This document shows, one piece after another, positions 1 through 7,660 of a stretch of DNA of 64,000 bases. A program made the translations under genes and the position numbers. Position 1 is the first letter of the stretch, and every line of letters starts with the position of its first letter. The notes under the pieces were generated by a model. That model was not told the DNA's origin, did not search any database, and worked only from the letters and a program-made list of their open reading frames with translations. The DNA comes from Pseudomonas rhizophila (GTDB lineage: Bacteria > Pseudomonadota > Gammaproteobacteria > Pseudomonadales > Pseudomonadaceae), in NCBI RefSeq assembly GCF_003033885.1, contig NZ_CP024081.1:2235924-2299923 (forward strand), given 5' to 3'.

Positions 1-681
1 ACGGTAATCGAACAGGTCACCGTTGCTGGCTGGGTATTGCAACAGCGCGCCGAAGAAACTGCCGACATCGGTCAGTTCGCGTTCGTCGCCCACGACCACG
101 TCGATGCCCAAGGGCTCGGCACGGGTGCGCAGCACATCAAGGGTTTGCGGGTGGCAATGGCGGGAAGCGAAGAAGGCATTGCTGCCCTTGTTCTTGCTCA
201 GGCGCTTGCAGAAGGTCATGGCCTCCGCGGCGGCGGTGGCTTCGTCCAGCAAGGATGCGTTGGCGATCGGCAGGCCGGTCAGGTCGCTGATCAAGGTCTG
301 GAAGTTCAGCAGTGCCTCGAGACGGCCCTGGGAAATTTCCGGCTGGTAAGGGGTGTAGGCGGTGTACCAGGCCGGGTTTTCCAGCAGGTTGCGCAGGATC
401 GGCGCTGGCGTGTGGCAGTTGTAGTAGCCCTGGCCGATGTAGGTCTTGAACAGTTGGTTCTTGCCAGCGATGGCCTTGATCGAGGCCAGTGCATCGGCTT
501 CGCTCTGGCCGTCGCCCATGTCCAGCACGCTGGTGCCCTTGATGCTTTCCGGAATGACGCTGGCGCTCAACGCTTCCAGGGAGTCGTAGCCCAGGCGCTC
601 GAGCATGGCTTGCTCGTCGCTGGCTCGCGGGCCGATGTGGCGGGCGATGAATTCGTTGGCGGTGCCGAGATTAACGGTCAT
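1..681 (-). CDS. gcvP: Glycine dehydrogenase (P-protein), N-terminal 227 residues
   Basis: This is the pyridoxal-phosphate P-protein of the glycine cleavage system, which decarboxylates glycine and passes the aminomethyl group to the lipoyl arm of GcvH. Only the N-terminal part is present, and the gene runs off the left edge. The visible protein starts [11 protein letters not shown] and keeps family hallmarks such as [11 protein letters not shown] (about residues 103-113) and the [12 protein letters not shown] stretch. The lysine that binds the cofactor lies in the missing C-terminal half. It sits 10 bases downstream of gcvH on the same strand, so the two are co-transcribed, apparently from the sigma54 promoter at 1155-1170. 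In P. aeruginosa the matching operon also contains glyA, sdaA and gcvT; these would lie off the left edge if conserved. The identification is secure. Confidence 0.95.
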   Translation of the reverse strand, partial: MTVNLGTANEFIARHIGPRASDEQAMLERLGYDSLEALSASVIPESIKGTSVLDMGDGQSEADALASIKAIAGKNQLFKTYIGQGYYNCHTPAPILRNLLENPAWYTAYTPYQPEISQGRLEALLNFQTLISDLTGLPIANASLLDEATAAAEAMTFCKRLSKNKGSNAFFASRHCHPQTLDVLRTRAEPLGIDVVVGDERELTDVGSFFGALLQYPASNGDLFDYR

Positions 682-691
682 GTTGCGCTCC

Positions 692-1075
692 TCAGGCTTC
701 GGCGTTGGCTTTGATCAGGCGGTCATAGGCGTCCTGATTCAGCAGTTGGTCAACTTGGGTGGCGTCGGCGGGCTTGAATCGGAAAAACCAGCCTTCGCCC
801 AGCGGATCTTCGTTGACCAGTTCCGGATTGCTTTCCAGGGCCGGGTTCACTTCCAGCACTTCTCCGTCCAGCGGCATGTACACACCGCTGGCGGCTTTCA
901 CCGATTCCACGGTAGAGGCTTCGTCACCCTTGGCGTAGCTTTGCAGTTCCGGTAACTGAACATAGACCACATCGCCCAAGGCGTTCTGGGCAAACGCGGT
1001 AATACCGACGGTAACGCTGCCGTCGGCTTCAGTGCGCAGCCATTCGTGATCTTCAGTGAAACGCAACTCGCTCAT
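692..1075 (-). CDS. gcvH: Glycine cleavage system H protein (lipoyl carrier)
   Basis: GcvH is the small cytoplasmic lipoyl protein that shuttles the aminomethyl group between GcvP, GcvT and the L-protein. At 127 residues it has the normal family length. It begins with the typical [14 protein letters not shown], and the lipoylated lysine is Lys60 in the ESVKAASG motif. It is the first gene of a gcvH-gcvP operon. The 430-base region upstream holds a sigma54 promoter and GcsR-like operators. The regulator gene gcsR lies just beyond on the same strand. This layout corresponds to the gcvH2-gcvP2 locus of P. aeruginosa, where glycine induces the operon through GcsR. Start codon ATG is preceded by GGAGTTTCC. 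Confidence 0.97.
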   Translation of the reverse strand: MSELRFTEDHEWLRTEADGSVTVGITAFAQNALGDVVYVQLPELQSYAKGDEASTVESVKAASGVYMPLDGEVLEVNPALESNPELVNEDPLGEGWFFRFKPADATQVDQLLNQDAYDRLIKANAEA

Positions 1076-1154
1076 GGAAACTCCTGGGGCCAGATTCGTC
1101 TGGTGGACGCGAAGAAAGGCGCGGGGCTTGGCCCGGCCGAATGGTTATATCCTT

Positions 1155-1170
1155 AGCAAGAATGCGGCCA
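1155..1170 (-). promoter_or_regulatory. Sigma54 (-24/-12) promoter of gcvHP
   Basis: Read on the minus strand this is TGGCCGCATTCTTGCT. It has the invariant GG and GC of a sigma54 promoter separated by exactly 10 bases, and matches TGGCACGN4TTGCW at all but two or three positions. The -12 element lies about 80 bases upstream of the gcvH start. An activator of the sigma54 type (GcsR) is encoded immediately upstream, which supports the call. Confidence 0.85.
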
Positions 1171-1234
1171 ATGATAATAAATACTTATATATCAATGGCT
1201 TACTTGGTTCTGTCGAGCGCAGGTTGTATTGAGC

Positions 1235-1252
1235 TGTAGCGAAATCGCTACA
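1235..1252. promoter_or_regulatory. Candidate GcsR operator, promoter-proximal
   Basis: TGTAGCG-AAAT-CGCTACA is a perfect inverted repeat, and the symmetry extends three more bases on each side. It resembles the 18-base TGTAACG-N4-CGTTCCG element that I recall being described for GcsR of P. aeruginosa. It lies about 65 bases upstream of the sigma54 promoter, which is typical for an enhancer-binding site. Binding by GcsR is inference. Confidence 0.65.
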
Positions 1253-1315
1253 GCTATACGCCTGGAAAAAATCGTTGTGGGATCAAAGCCTTGCGCGGCG
1301 CAGCTTAGCGCCAGG

Positions 1316-1352
1316 TGTATCGATATCGTTCCGCTGTAGCGCTTTCAGTACA
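1316..1352. promoter_or_regulatory. Candidate tandem GcsR operators, promoter-distal
   Basis: Two adjacent 18-base elements are seen. TGTATCG-ATAT-CGTTCCG lies at 1316-1333 and TGTAGCG-CTTT-CAGTACA at 1335-1352, so they repeat with a 19-base period. The first differs by one base from the remembered GcsR half-site pair TGTAACG-N4-CGTTCCG. Together with the site at 1235 they give three operators upstream of the gcvH sigma54 promoter. Confidence 0.65.
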
Positions 1353-1400
1353 GGTGGAGGTCGTTTTTGAGCCAGGTTCCAGGTACGCCGCAGGTCCCAA

Positions 1401-1490
1401 TGTGGGAGCGAGCCTGCTCGCGATAGCGGTGGGTCAGCCAGCACGGATATTGACTGATACATCGCTATCGCGAGCAGGCTCGCTCCCACA
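1401..1490. repeat. REP doublet (GTGGGAGCGAGC family)
   Basis: Two copies of a REP palindrome beginning TGTGGGAGCGAGCCTGCTCG face each other across a short spacer, so the whole unit forms a long hairpin. It lies between gcsR and gcvH, just after the gcsR stop codon. Confidence 0.85.
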
Positions 1491-1506
1491 GAGGGCAGCA
1501 GCGTGC

Positions 1507-3015
1507 TTACGGCTTGCCGGAAATCCCGTATTTACGCAACCGATGGGCAATCGCTGTATGGGAGGTTTGCAGGCGGCTGGCGAGCTGGCGGGTCGAGGGG
1601 TAGTTGACGTAGAGGCTTTCGAGCAGATGTTTTTCGAAGGCTTCCACCGCTTGCTCAAGGCTTTCGACTTCCACGTCACCCTGGCGCGCCACAGACGTGC
1701 CGGCAATGTCCAGGTCGCCAATGTCCACCAGGCTGCTTTCACAGATGGCCGCGGCGCGGAAGATCACGTTCTGCAATTGCCGCACATTGCCCGGCCAGCG
1801 GTTGCCCAGCAGCGCCGGGTAGGTGCCGGGGGCCAAGCGGCAGACCGGGCGCTGGATTTGCGCACAGGCCTGCTGCATGAAGTAGCGCGCCAGCAGCAAG
1901 ATGTCCTGGCCGCGTTCACGTAGCGGCGGCACTTCGACGTTGAGCACGTTCAGGCGATAGAACAGGTCTTCGCGGAACGAACCTTCGCTGACCATTTTTT
2001 CCAGGTTGCGGTGGGTCGCGCTGAGGATTCGCACGTTGACCTTGATTTCCCGGTCGCCGCCGACCCGACGGAAGCTGCCATCGTTCAAGAACCGCAGCAG
2101 CTTGGCTTGCAGGTAGGGCGACATCTCGCCGATTTCATCGAGAAATACCGTGCCCTGGTTCGCCAGTTCCATCAGCCCCGGCTTGCCACCCCGTTGCGCG
2201 CCGGTGAAGGCGCCGGGGGCGTAGCCGAACAGTTCACTTTCGGCCAGATTCTCCGGCAGCGCCGCACAGTTCAGGGCCAGGAACGGCGCGCCGTGGCGGG
2301 CACTGATGGCATGGCAGGCCCGGGCCACCAGCTCTTTGCCCGTGCCGGTTTCGCCCTGGATCAGCAACGGTGCATCCAACGCCGCTACCCGCTGGGCCCG
2401 GGCCTTGAGGGTGCGGATCGCCGGGGATTCGCCCAGCAACGCGTCAAACCCTTCGGCGTGGTCGTGGTGCAGCGCCGATAGGCGTTCGCCGATGCGGTTT
2501 GGCTGATAGAGGGTCAGCAACGCACCGGCGTTTGTAATGGGCGTGGCGTCCAGCAGTAAGGTCTGGCCGTTGAGGGTGATTTCCCGAAGCGGCAGGCGGA
2601 AACCATTCTCCAGCAGAGCGACCAACAGGGCTTCGTCACCGAACAGCTCGGCAACGCTTTCCCCGGCCGGTTCACGCCCGTACAGGGCGATCAACGCCGG
2701 GTTGGCCAGCAATACGTGGCCGGCGCTGTCGAGGGCCAGTACCGGGTCGGTCATGGCCGCGAGCAGGGCGTCGAGCTGCAAATGCCGACGCTGGCCGGGC
2801 AGGATGTCCACCACGGTGACCGCCTGCACGCCCCGCACGCTGAACAGCGCCTCGCGTAATTCGTCCAGCACCTGCGGGCTGAGGGTCGGGGCATCGATGT
2901 AGACGTTGGGCGGCACCATCTCCACCGCATCCAGATTGAGATTGCGCCCACCGAGCAGCGCCAGGACTTCCTGGGTAATGCCGACGCGGTCGATGAAACT
3001 GACGTGGATACGCAT
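1507..3015 (-). CDS. gcsR: GcsR-like sigma54-dependent activator (ACT-PAS-AAA+-HTH)
   Basis: This 502-residue TyrR-type enhancer-binding protein is predicted to sense glycine and switch on the glycine cleavage operon. It has an N-terminal ACT domain (about 1-75), a PAS domain (about 80-140) and a sigma54 AAA+ domain (about 193-420). It ends in a Fis/TyrR-type helix-turn-helix. Walker A is GETGTGKE at 221-228, GAFTGA is intact at 268-273 and Walker B ends in FLDEIGE at 291-297. An intact GAFTGA loop means it should be able to drive sigma54 promoters, unlike enteric TyrR. It lies upstream of gcvH on the same strand with operator-like repeats in between, as in P. aeruginosa. PhhR, the phenylalanine regulator, is a close relative; the position beside gcvHP favours GcsR. 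Confidence 0.9.
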   Translation of the reverse strand: MRIHVSFIDRVGITQEVLALLGGRNLNLDAVEMVPPNVYIDAPTLSPQVLDELREALFSVRGVQAVTVVDILPGQRRHLQLDALLAAMTDPVLALDSAGHVLLANPALIALYGREPAGESVAELFGDEALLVALLENGFRLPLREITLNGQTLLLDATPITNAGALLTLYQPNRIGERLSALHHDHAEGFDALLGESPAIRTLKARAQRVAALDAPLLIQGETGTGKELVARACHAISARHGAPFLALNCAALPENLAESELFGYAPGAFTGAQRGGKPGLMELANQGTVFLDEIGEMSPYLQAKLLRFLNDGSFRRVGGDREIKVNVRILSATHRNLEKMVSEGSFREDLFYRLNVLNVEVPPLRERGQDILLLARYFMQQACAQIQRPVCRLAPGTYPALLGNRWPGNVRQLQNVIFRAAAICESSLVDIGDLDIAGTSVARQGDVEVESLEQAVEAFEKHLLESLYVNYPSTRQLASRLQTSHTAIAHRLRKYGISGKP

Positions 3016-3118
3016 GGGGCGGTTCTGGGTTCTGGAATACGGAGGGTGGCAAGTATGCCTTGGGGCGGGCTATTGGTGAAATCCTGGTGCAGGGTCAAGG
3101 ATATACACCGATCTCTAT

Positions 3119-3208
3119 TGTGGGAGCGAGCCTGCTCGCGATAGCGCAGGGTCAGTCCACATCTCCATTGGCTGTTGCACCGCTATCGCGAGCAGGCTCG
3201 CTCCCACA
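3119..3208. repeat. REP doublet (GTGGGAGCGAGC family)
   Basis: An inverted pair of REP units, TGTGGGAGCGAGCCTGCTCG and its complement, separated by about 35 bases. It sits between the gcsR start and the end of the LysR gene. Confidence 0.85.
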
Positions 3209-3235
3209 GGAGGTTGGCGGTGGGGCGGCTATCGT

Positions 3236-4141
3236 TTACAACCCAATATCCCACTCCGGCCTCTCGGGAAACTTGAGCACCAAAAAATCCAGCAGGCTGC
3301 GCAGCGCCGACGGCATGTGTTTGCGTGAGGCATACACCGCGTACATGTTCATCCGGCGGGGTTCGGCGTGGGGCAACAGGCGGATCAGTTCGCCGTTCTT
3401 GATGTGCGTGCCGGCCTGGTAGCTGGGCAGCATCGCCACGCCCGCACCGGCTATCGTGGCCTGCAGCAATGTGCTGGCCTCGTTGGCGCTGATGTTGCCC
3501 TGCACCGGCACCGAGACCTGCTCGCCGTCCTGCTCGAAATGCCACAGGCTCTTGCCGACGTAGGAGTGGGTCAGGCAGTTGTGCCGGCTCAAATCCTCGA
3601 CCCGTTGGGGCGTTGGGTGTTCACGCAGGTAGCCGGGCGAGGCGCAGATCACCGAGCGACAGACTGTGAGGCGCCGGGCGATCAGGTTCGGGTCCAGGTC
3701 GTTGCTCATGCGGATCGCCAGGTCGATGCGCTCGTCCACCAGGTTCACGGTGCGGTCGAGCATTTGCAGGTCGACGCTGACCCCTGGGTAGCGCACGACG
3801 AACTCGGTCATGGCTGCCGCCAATTGGGCTTGGCCGAACGAGGTGCTGGCGCTGATGCGCAGCATACCCCGTGGCGCATCGTCCGACGTACTGACGGCGG
3901 CCTGCATGTCGCCGGACAGATCCAGCATCTGCCGACAGCGCGGCAGGATCTCCAAACCCGCGGCCGTCAGGCTCAATTTGCGAGTGGTGCGGTGCATCAG
4001 TCGGGCACCAACCCAGTCTTCCAGTTCCGCCAGATACCGTGACACCACCGGTCGTGACAGGTCCAGATGTTCGGCTGCTGCCGACTGACTGCCCAGTTCC
4101 ACCACGGCGACGAACACTTGCATTGCTTGTAGACGATCCAT
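3236..4141 (-). CDS. LysR-family transcriptional regulator
   Basis: This 301-residue protein has the LysR layout: an N-terminal winged helix (MDRLQAMQVFVAVVELGSQ, DNA-binding helix around residues 20-40), a linker helix, and a C-terminal substrate-binding domain (about 90-295). The subgroup with the MHRTTRKLSLT motif typically controls a neighbouring divergent gene. Here the divergent neighbour is the secreted metallo-beta-lactamase-fold gene at 4254, with 112 bases between the two starts, so that gene is the probable target. The effector is unknown. No specific orthologue is recognised. Confidence 0.88.
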   Translation of the reverse strand: MDRLQAMQVFVAVVELGSQSAAAEHLDLSRPVVSRYLAELEDWVGARLMHRTTRKLSLTAAGLEILPRCRQMLDLSGDMQAAVSTSDDAPRGMLRISASTSFGQAQLAAAMTEFVVRYPGVSVDLQMLDRTVNLVDERIDLAIRMSNDLDPNLIARRLTVCRSVICASPGYLREHPTPQRVEDLSRHNCLTHSYVGKSLWHFEQDGEQVSVPVQGNISANEASTLLQATIAGAGVAMLPSYQAGTHIKNGELIRLLPHAEPRRMNMYAVYASRKHMPSALRSLLDFLVLKFPERPEWDIGL

Positions 4142-4253
4142 GATTTGCCCGATTTCAGAAACAAACTATGTCCAAGCATCGCATTTTTTGAAACGAGTCA
4201 GGTCCCTAAGCTGCGCTCATTCCCAATCGGGCTTATGCACAACGGAGCACAAC

Positions 4254-5132
4254 ATGACCGGATCCACCTTATTCAAGCGTCTGCTGCTGACCAGCGCTTC
4301 GATGATTTTTGCGGCCAACACCTGGGCAGCCGACCTTGCCCTGGAGGTCTACAACCCTGGCGCGACGGCCGTTTTCCCGGTGACCTCGGTATTGGTCAGT
4401 GGGGAAAAAGAAGTGGTGTTGGTGGACGCCCAGTTCGGCAAGTCCCAGGCCGAACAGGTGGTGCAGAAAATCCGCGCCAGCGGCAAGCAATTGACCACGA
4501 TCTACATCAGCCACGGCGATCCCGACTACTATTTTGGTCTGGAGACCCTGACCGCCGCGTTCCCGGATGCCAAGGTGCTGGCCTCTGCGCCGACCGTCGA
4601 ACACATCAAGCACACCATGGACGGCAAGTTGAAATATTGGGGGCCGATCCTCAAGGGCGATGCGCCGAGCAAAGCGATCGTACCCCAGGTACTCAAGGGA
4701 GACAGCCTGACCCTGGAGGGCAAGCGCTTGCAGATCATCGGTCTTGATGGCCCGCAACCGGACCGCAGCTTCGTGTGGATCCCGTCGATCAAGGCGGTGG
4801 TCGGCGGCGTCGTGGTGGCCGAGAACATTCACGTCTGGATGGCCGACACGCAGACGCCGCAGTCCCACAAGGATTGGCTGGCGACGCTGGAGGGCATTGA
4901 AAAACTGCAACCGAACACTGTGATTCCCGGCCATTACCTGGGTGATAGTGCCCGGTCCCTGGCTCCGGTGAAATTTACCGCCGAGTACATCAAGGCCTTC
5001 GACGAAGAAACCGCCAAAGCCAAGGACTCCGCCGCCCTGATCGCCGCCATGAAGCAGCGCTACCCCGATCTGGGGGAAGACAGCTCCCTGGAGCTCAGTG
5101 CCAAGGTGGCCAAGGGTGAGATGAAGTGGTGA
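4254..5132 (+). CDS. Exported metallo-beta-lactamase-fold protein with altered metal motif
   Basis: The start at 4254 is chosen because GGAG lies six bases upstream and the protein then opens with a clean signal peptide (MTGSTLFKRLLLTSASMIFA, cleavage after NTWAA). The mature part has the metallo-beta-lactamase fold. The usual HxHxDH zinc motif reads SHGDPDYYFG, so two ligand positions are Asp and Tyr. The later PGHYLGD motif keeps its His. Length is 292 residues. The gene is divergent from the LysR regulator and is followed by an NAD(P)-binding protein gene. The substrate cannot be told from sequence; relatives include lactonases and related hydrolases. It could bind a single metal or a different one. 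Confidence 0.75.
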   Translation: MTGSTLFKRLLLTSASMIFAANTWAADLALEVYNPGATAVFPVTSVLVSGEKEVVLVDAQFGKSQAEQVVQKIRASGKQLTTIYISHGDPDYYFGLETLTAAFPDAKVLASAPTVEHIKHTMDGKLKYWGPILKGDAPSKAIVPQVLKGDSLTLEGKRLQIIGLDGPQPDRSFVWIPSIKAVVGGVVVAENIHVWMADTQTPQSHKDWLATLEGIEKLQPNTVIPGHYLGDSARSLAPVKFTAEYIKAFDEETAKAKDSAALIAAMKQRYPDLGEDSSLELSAKVAKGEMKW

Positions 5133-5158
5133 ATACCGATCTTTGATCAGAGCACCGT

Positions 5159-5290
5159 TGTGGCGAGGGGATTTATCCCCGCTGGGTTGCGCAGCAACCC
5201 CAAAACAGGCGAAGCGCTCCGTCTGATAAACCTCAATGTCAGCTATAGGGCTGCTACGCAGCCCAGCGGGGATAAATCCCCTCGCCACAA
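5159..5290. repeat. REP doublet (GTGGCGAGGGGAT family)
   Basis: The left arm reads TTGTGGCGAGGGGATTTATC and the right arm is its complement. Both arms continue into a CCCCGCTGGG / GCAGCAACCC core. This is a second REP family, distinct in sequence from the GTGGGAGCGAGC units. It lies between the MBL-fold gene and the SDR-like gene. Confidence 0.85.
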
Positions 5291-5329
5291 GAGCCTGTAT
5301 TTCAACATCGCTAACCAATGGAGAACATC

Positions 5330-5944
5330 ATGAGCAAAATCGCAATCATCGGCGCCACCGGTCGGGCCGGCAGCCAGTTGTTGGAAGAAGCCCTGCGTCG
5401 TGGCCACAGCGTGACGGCCATTGCCCGTAACACGGCCAAGATCGGTAAGAGGGCCGGTGTGGTCAGCCAGCAGTTGGATGTATTGGACAGCGAGGCCTTA
5501 ATCGCAGCGGTAGCCGGTCATGATGTGGTGATCTGCGCCGCCCATTTCGCCACCGTGCCGGCCGACAAGGTCATCGCCCCAATCAAGGCTGCCGGGGTCA
5601 AGCGCTTGCTGGTGGTGGGCGGGGCCGGTTCGTTGCTGCTGCCGGACAATAGCCGTGTGATCGACAGCGAAGGCTTCCCTGAGGAATACCTCGCCGAAGC
5701 CAGCGCCGGAGCATTATTCCTGGACGTGCTGCTCAAGGAACAGGACCTGGACTGGACCTTCCTCTCGCCCTCGGCGGAGTTCGTCGAGACCGAGCGCACC
5801 GGTCAGTTCCGTATCGGCAAGGATCACCTGCTGTTCGACGCCGCCGGGCGCAGTTGGATCAGCTTTGCCGATTACGCCATTGCAATGATCGATGAAGTGG
5901 AGACGCCGCAGTTTTCGCGGCAGCGCTTTACCGTCGGTTATTGA
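5330..5944 (+). CDS. NAD(P)-binding NmrA/SDR-like protein
   Basis: A 204-residue Rossmann-fold protein. The dinucleotide motif GATGRAGSQLLEEAL is at residues 8-22, followed by a short atypical SDR body similar to NAD(P)H-binding YwnB/NmrA-like proteins. The internal ATG at 5330 is preferred over 5318 because GGAG lies seven bases before it and the earlier codons overlap that site. A divergent LysR gene, the MBL-fold gene and this gene form a small group, though a REP doublet separates this gene from the MBL gene. Such proteins act as reductases, epimerases or redox sensors; the actual role here is not known. Confidence 0.8.
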   Translation: MSKIAIIGATGRAGSQLLEEALRRGHSVTAIARNTAKIGKRAGVVSQQLDVLDSEALIAAVAGHDVVICAAHFATVPADKVIAPIKAAGVKRLLVVGGAGSLLLPDNSRVIDSEGFPEEYLAEASAGALFLDVLLKEQDLDWTFLSPSAEFVETERTGQFRIGKDHLLFDAAGRSWISFADYAIAMIDEVETPQFSRQRFTVGY

Positions 5945-5975
5945 ACCACTGGTTTGGACAGGCGCTCCTGCGGGG

Positions 5976-6314
5976 TCAGCTGTGGAGTCTCATCCACACG
6001 CTGACCAGCACCGTCGCCGCCATCAGCCAAGCCACCGCCGCCACGGCCAGAGAAGCCTCCAGACGCATCCGGTCGACCATCACATACAGCGTCGCCAGGT
6101 AGACGAAGTAGGGGATGATCGACCACATGCCAAACACGATGGTGGTTTTCAGATCGTCCACCGAGCGGCCCTTGCCAACAATGTAGTGGGCGATCAGGGC
6201 GAAGGTGGGAAACAGTGGCACCAGCCCGGCGATGTAATAGTTCTTGGTCTTGGCGAGCATCGCCAGGATGACCACCACGGCGGCACCGAGCGCTGCTTTG
6301 AAAATCAGGTCCAC
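5976..6314 (-). CDS. glpM: GlpM family inner-membrane protein
   Basis: A 112-residue integral membrane protein with four predicted hydrophobic segments. It carries the strongly conserved GlpM stretch KTKNYYIAGLVPLFPTFALI (about residues 22-41). GlpM was named in P. aeruginosa for its place after glpD and an effect on alginate production; its biochemical role is unknown. The start is the GTG at 6314 (VDLIFKAALG), which gives the family length; upstream codons belong to the overlapping aauR region. It follows aauR by 17 bases on the same strand, so it may be co-transcribed with aauSR. It is well separated from glpD, which lies at 13422. Confidence 0.85.
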   Translation of the reverse strand: MDLIFKAALGAAVVVILAMLAKTKNYYIAGLVPLFPTFALIAHYIVGKGRSVDDLKTTIVFGMWSIIPYFVYLATLYVMVDRMRLEASLAVAAVAWLMAATVLVSVWMRLHS

Positions 6315-6331
6315 AGGTTTACTGCCCCAGG

Positions 6332-7660
6332 TTAATGGCTCAGGCCATATTTTTTGACTTTGTCGAACAGCGTGGTCTTGGCCATGCCCAGTTCGAGACT
6401 GGCCTGGGTCAGATTGCCACCGCTGCGTTGCAGAGCGTCCACCAGCAGGTTGCGTTCGAAGGCTTCCACCGCTTCGGCGAAGGCCAGGCCCTGGCTGGCG
6501 CCGCTGGCCCCCGACTTCTTGAAGGCCGGCAGGCCGAGTGCATAGCGCTCGGCGACGTTGCGCAGTTCCCGCACGTTGCCCGGCCAGTCGTGGCTCATCA
6601 GGTTGGAAAGCGTCTGGTTGTCCAGCTCCGGCACCGTGCGGTCGAAGCGCAGGGACGACTGCTGCAGAAAATGCTCGAACAGTTGCAGAATGTCTTCGCG
6701 GCGCTCGCGCAGGGGCGGCAGTTCCAGGGTCACCACGTTGAGGCGGTAATACAAGTCGCTGCGAAACTGCCCGGCCCGGCCCAGTTCGTCCAGGTCGGAC
6801 TTGGTGGCGGCGATGACCCGGCAATCCACGGCCACACTCTGGTTCGAACCCAGCCGCTCGAGGGTGCGTTCCTGCAACACCCGCAGCAACTTGATCTGCA
6901 AGGGCAGGGGCATGCTTTCCACTTCATCGAGAAACAGCGTGCCGCCGTCGGCGTGCTCGATCTTGCCGATCCGTCGTTTACCGGCGCCGGTAAAGGCGTT
7001 GGCTTCGTGGCCGAAAATCTCGCTTTCGAACAGGTTCTCCGGCAGGCCGCCGCAGTTGAGCGCGACGAATTGTTTGCTGTGACGTCGGCTGAAATCGTGC
7101 AGGCAGCGCGCGACCAGTTCCTTGCCGGTGCCGGTTTCACCCTCGATCAGCACGTTGGCCGAGGTGTCGGCTACGTTGGCGATCAGTTCTCGCAGGTGCT
7201 GCATGGCCGGTGAACGGCCGATGATCCGGCCTTCCAGGGAGTCGCGTTCGGCCAGTTGCCGGCGCAGCGATGAAACCTCCCGGGCCAGGCTGCGTTGCTC
7301 CAGGGCGCGGCGGGCGACGTCCACCAGGCGTTCGGGGGAGAAGGGTTTCTCCATGAAGTCATAGGCGCCTTTTTGCATGGCGCCGACGGCCATGGAGATG
7401 TCGCCGTGGCCGGTGATCAGCACCACCGGCAGGCTGCGGTCCCGGGCCTTGAGGCGGGTCAGCAGCTCCAGGCCATCGATGCCCGGCAGGCGAATGTCGC
7501 TGATGACGATGCCGGCAAAGTCATCGCCGACCCGCTCCAGGGCCTCTTCGGCGCTGCCCACGCCGATGCAGGGAATGTCTTCCAGGGACAGGGCCTGCTG
7601 GCAACCCAGCAGGACATGGGGGTCGTCTTCGACGATCAGTACGCTCAGGTCGTTATTCAT
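6332..7660 (-). CDS. aauR: AauR-like sigma54 response regulator (DctD family)
   Basis: This 442-residue protein has a receiver domain (about 1-120, phospho-acceptor Asp55 in ISDIRLPG), a sigma54 AAA+ domain (about 145-375, Walker A GETGTGKE) and a Fis-type helix-turn-helix at the C-terminus. It overlaps the histidine kinase gene by four bases (ATGA), so the two are translated together. Placement next to aatPMQJ indicates AauR, which in P. putida activates acidic amino acid uptake together with AauS. An oddity is that the sigma54-contact loop reads NAFTGA instead of GAFTGA. The predicted targets are the two TTCGG-N4-CCGAA-type sites upstream of aatJ. Confidence 0.88.
   Translation of the reverse strand: MNNDLSVLIVEDDPHVLLGCQQALSLEDIPCIGVGSAEEALERVGDDFAGIVISDIRLPGIDGLELLTRLKARDRSLPVVLITGHGDISMAVGAMQKGAYDFMEKPFSPERLVDVARRALEQRSLAREVSSLRRQLAERDSLEGRIIGRSPAMQHLRELIANVADTSANVLIEGETGTGKELVARCLHDFSRRHSKQFVALNCGGLPENLFESEIFGHEANAFTGAGKRRIGKIEHADGGTLFLDEVESMPLPLQIKLLRVLQERTLERLGSNQSVAVDCRVIAATKSDLDELGRAGQFRSDLYYRLNVVTLELPPLRERREDILQLFEHFLQQSSLRFDRTVPELDNQTLSNLMSHDWPGNVRELRNVAERYALGLPAFKKSGASGASQGLAFAEAVEAFERNLLVDALQRSGGNLTQASLELGMAKTTLFDKVKKYGLSH

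Noticed and set aside
1401..1490. REP pairs as a possible CRISPR array
   Set aside because: Units come as inverted pairs scattered at gene ends, with no regular direct repeats and spacers and no cas genes.
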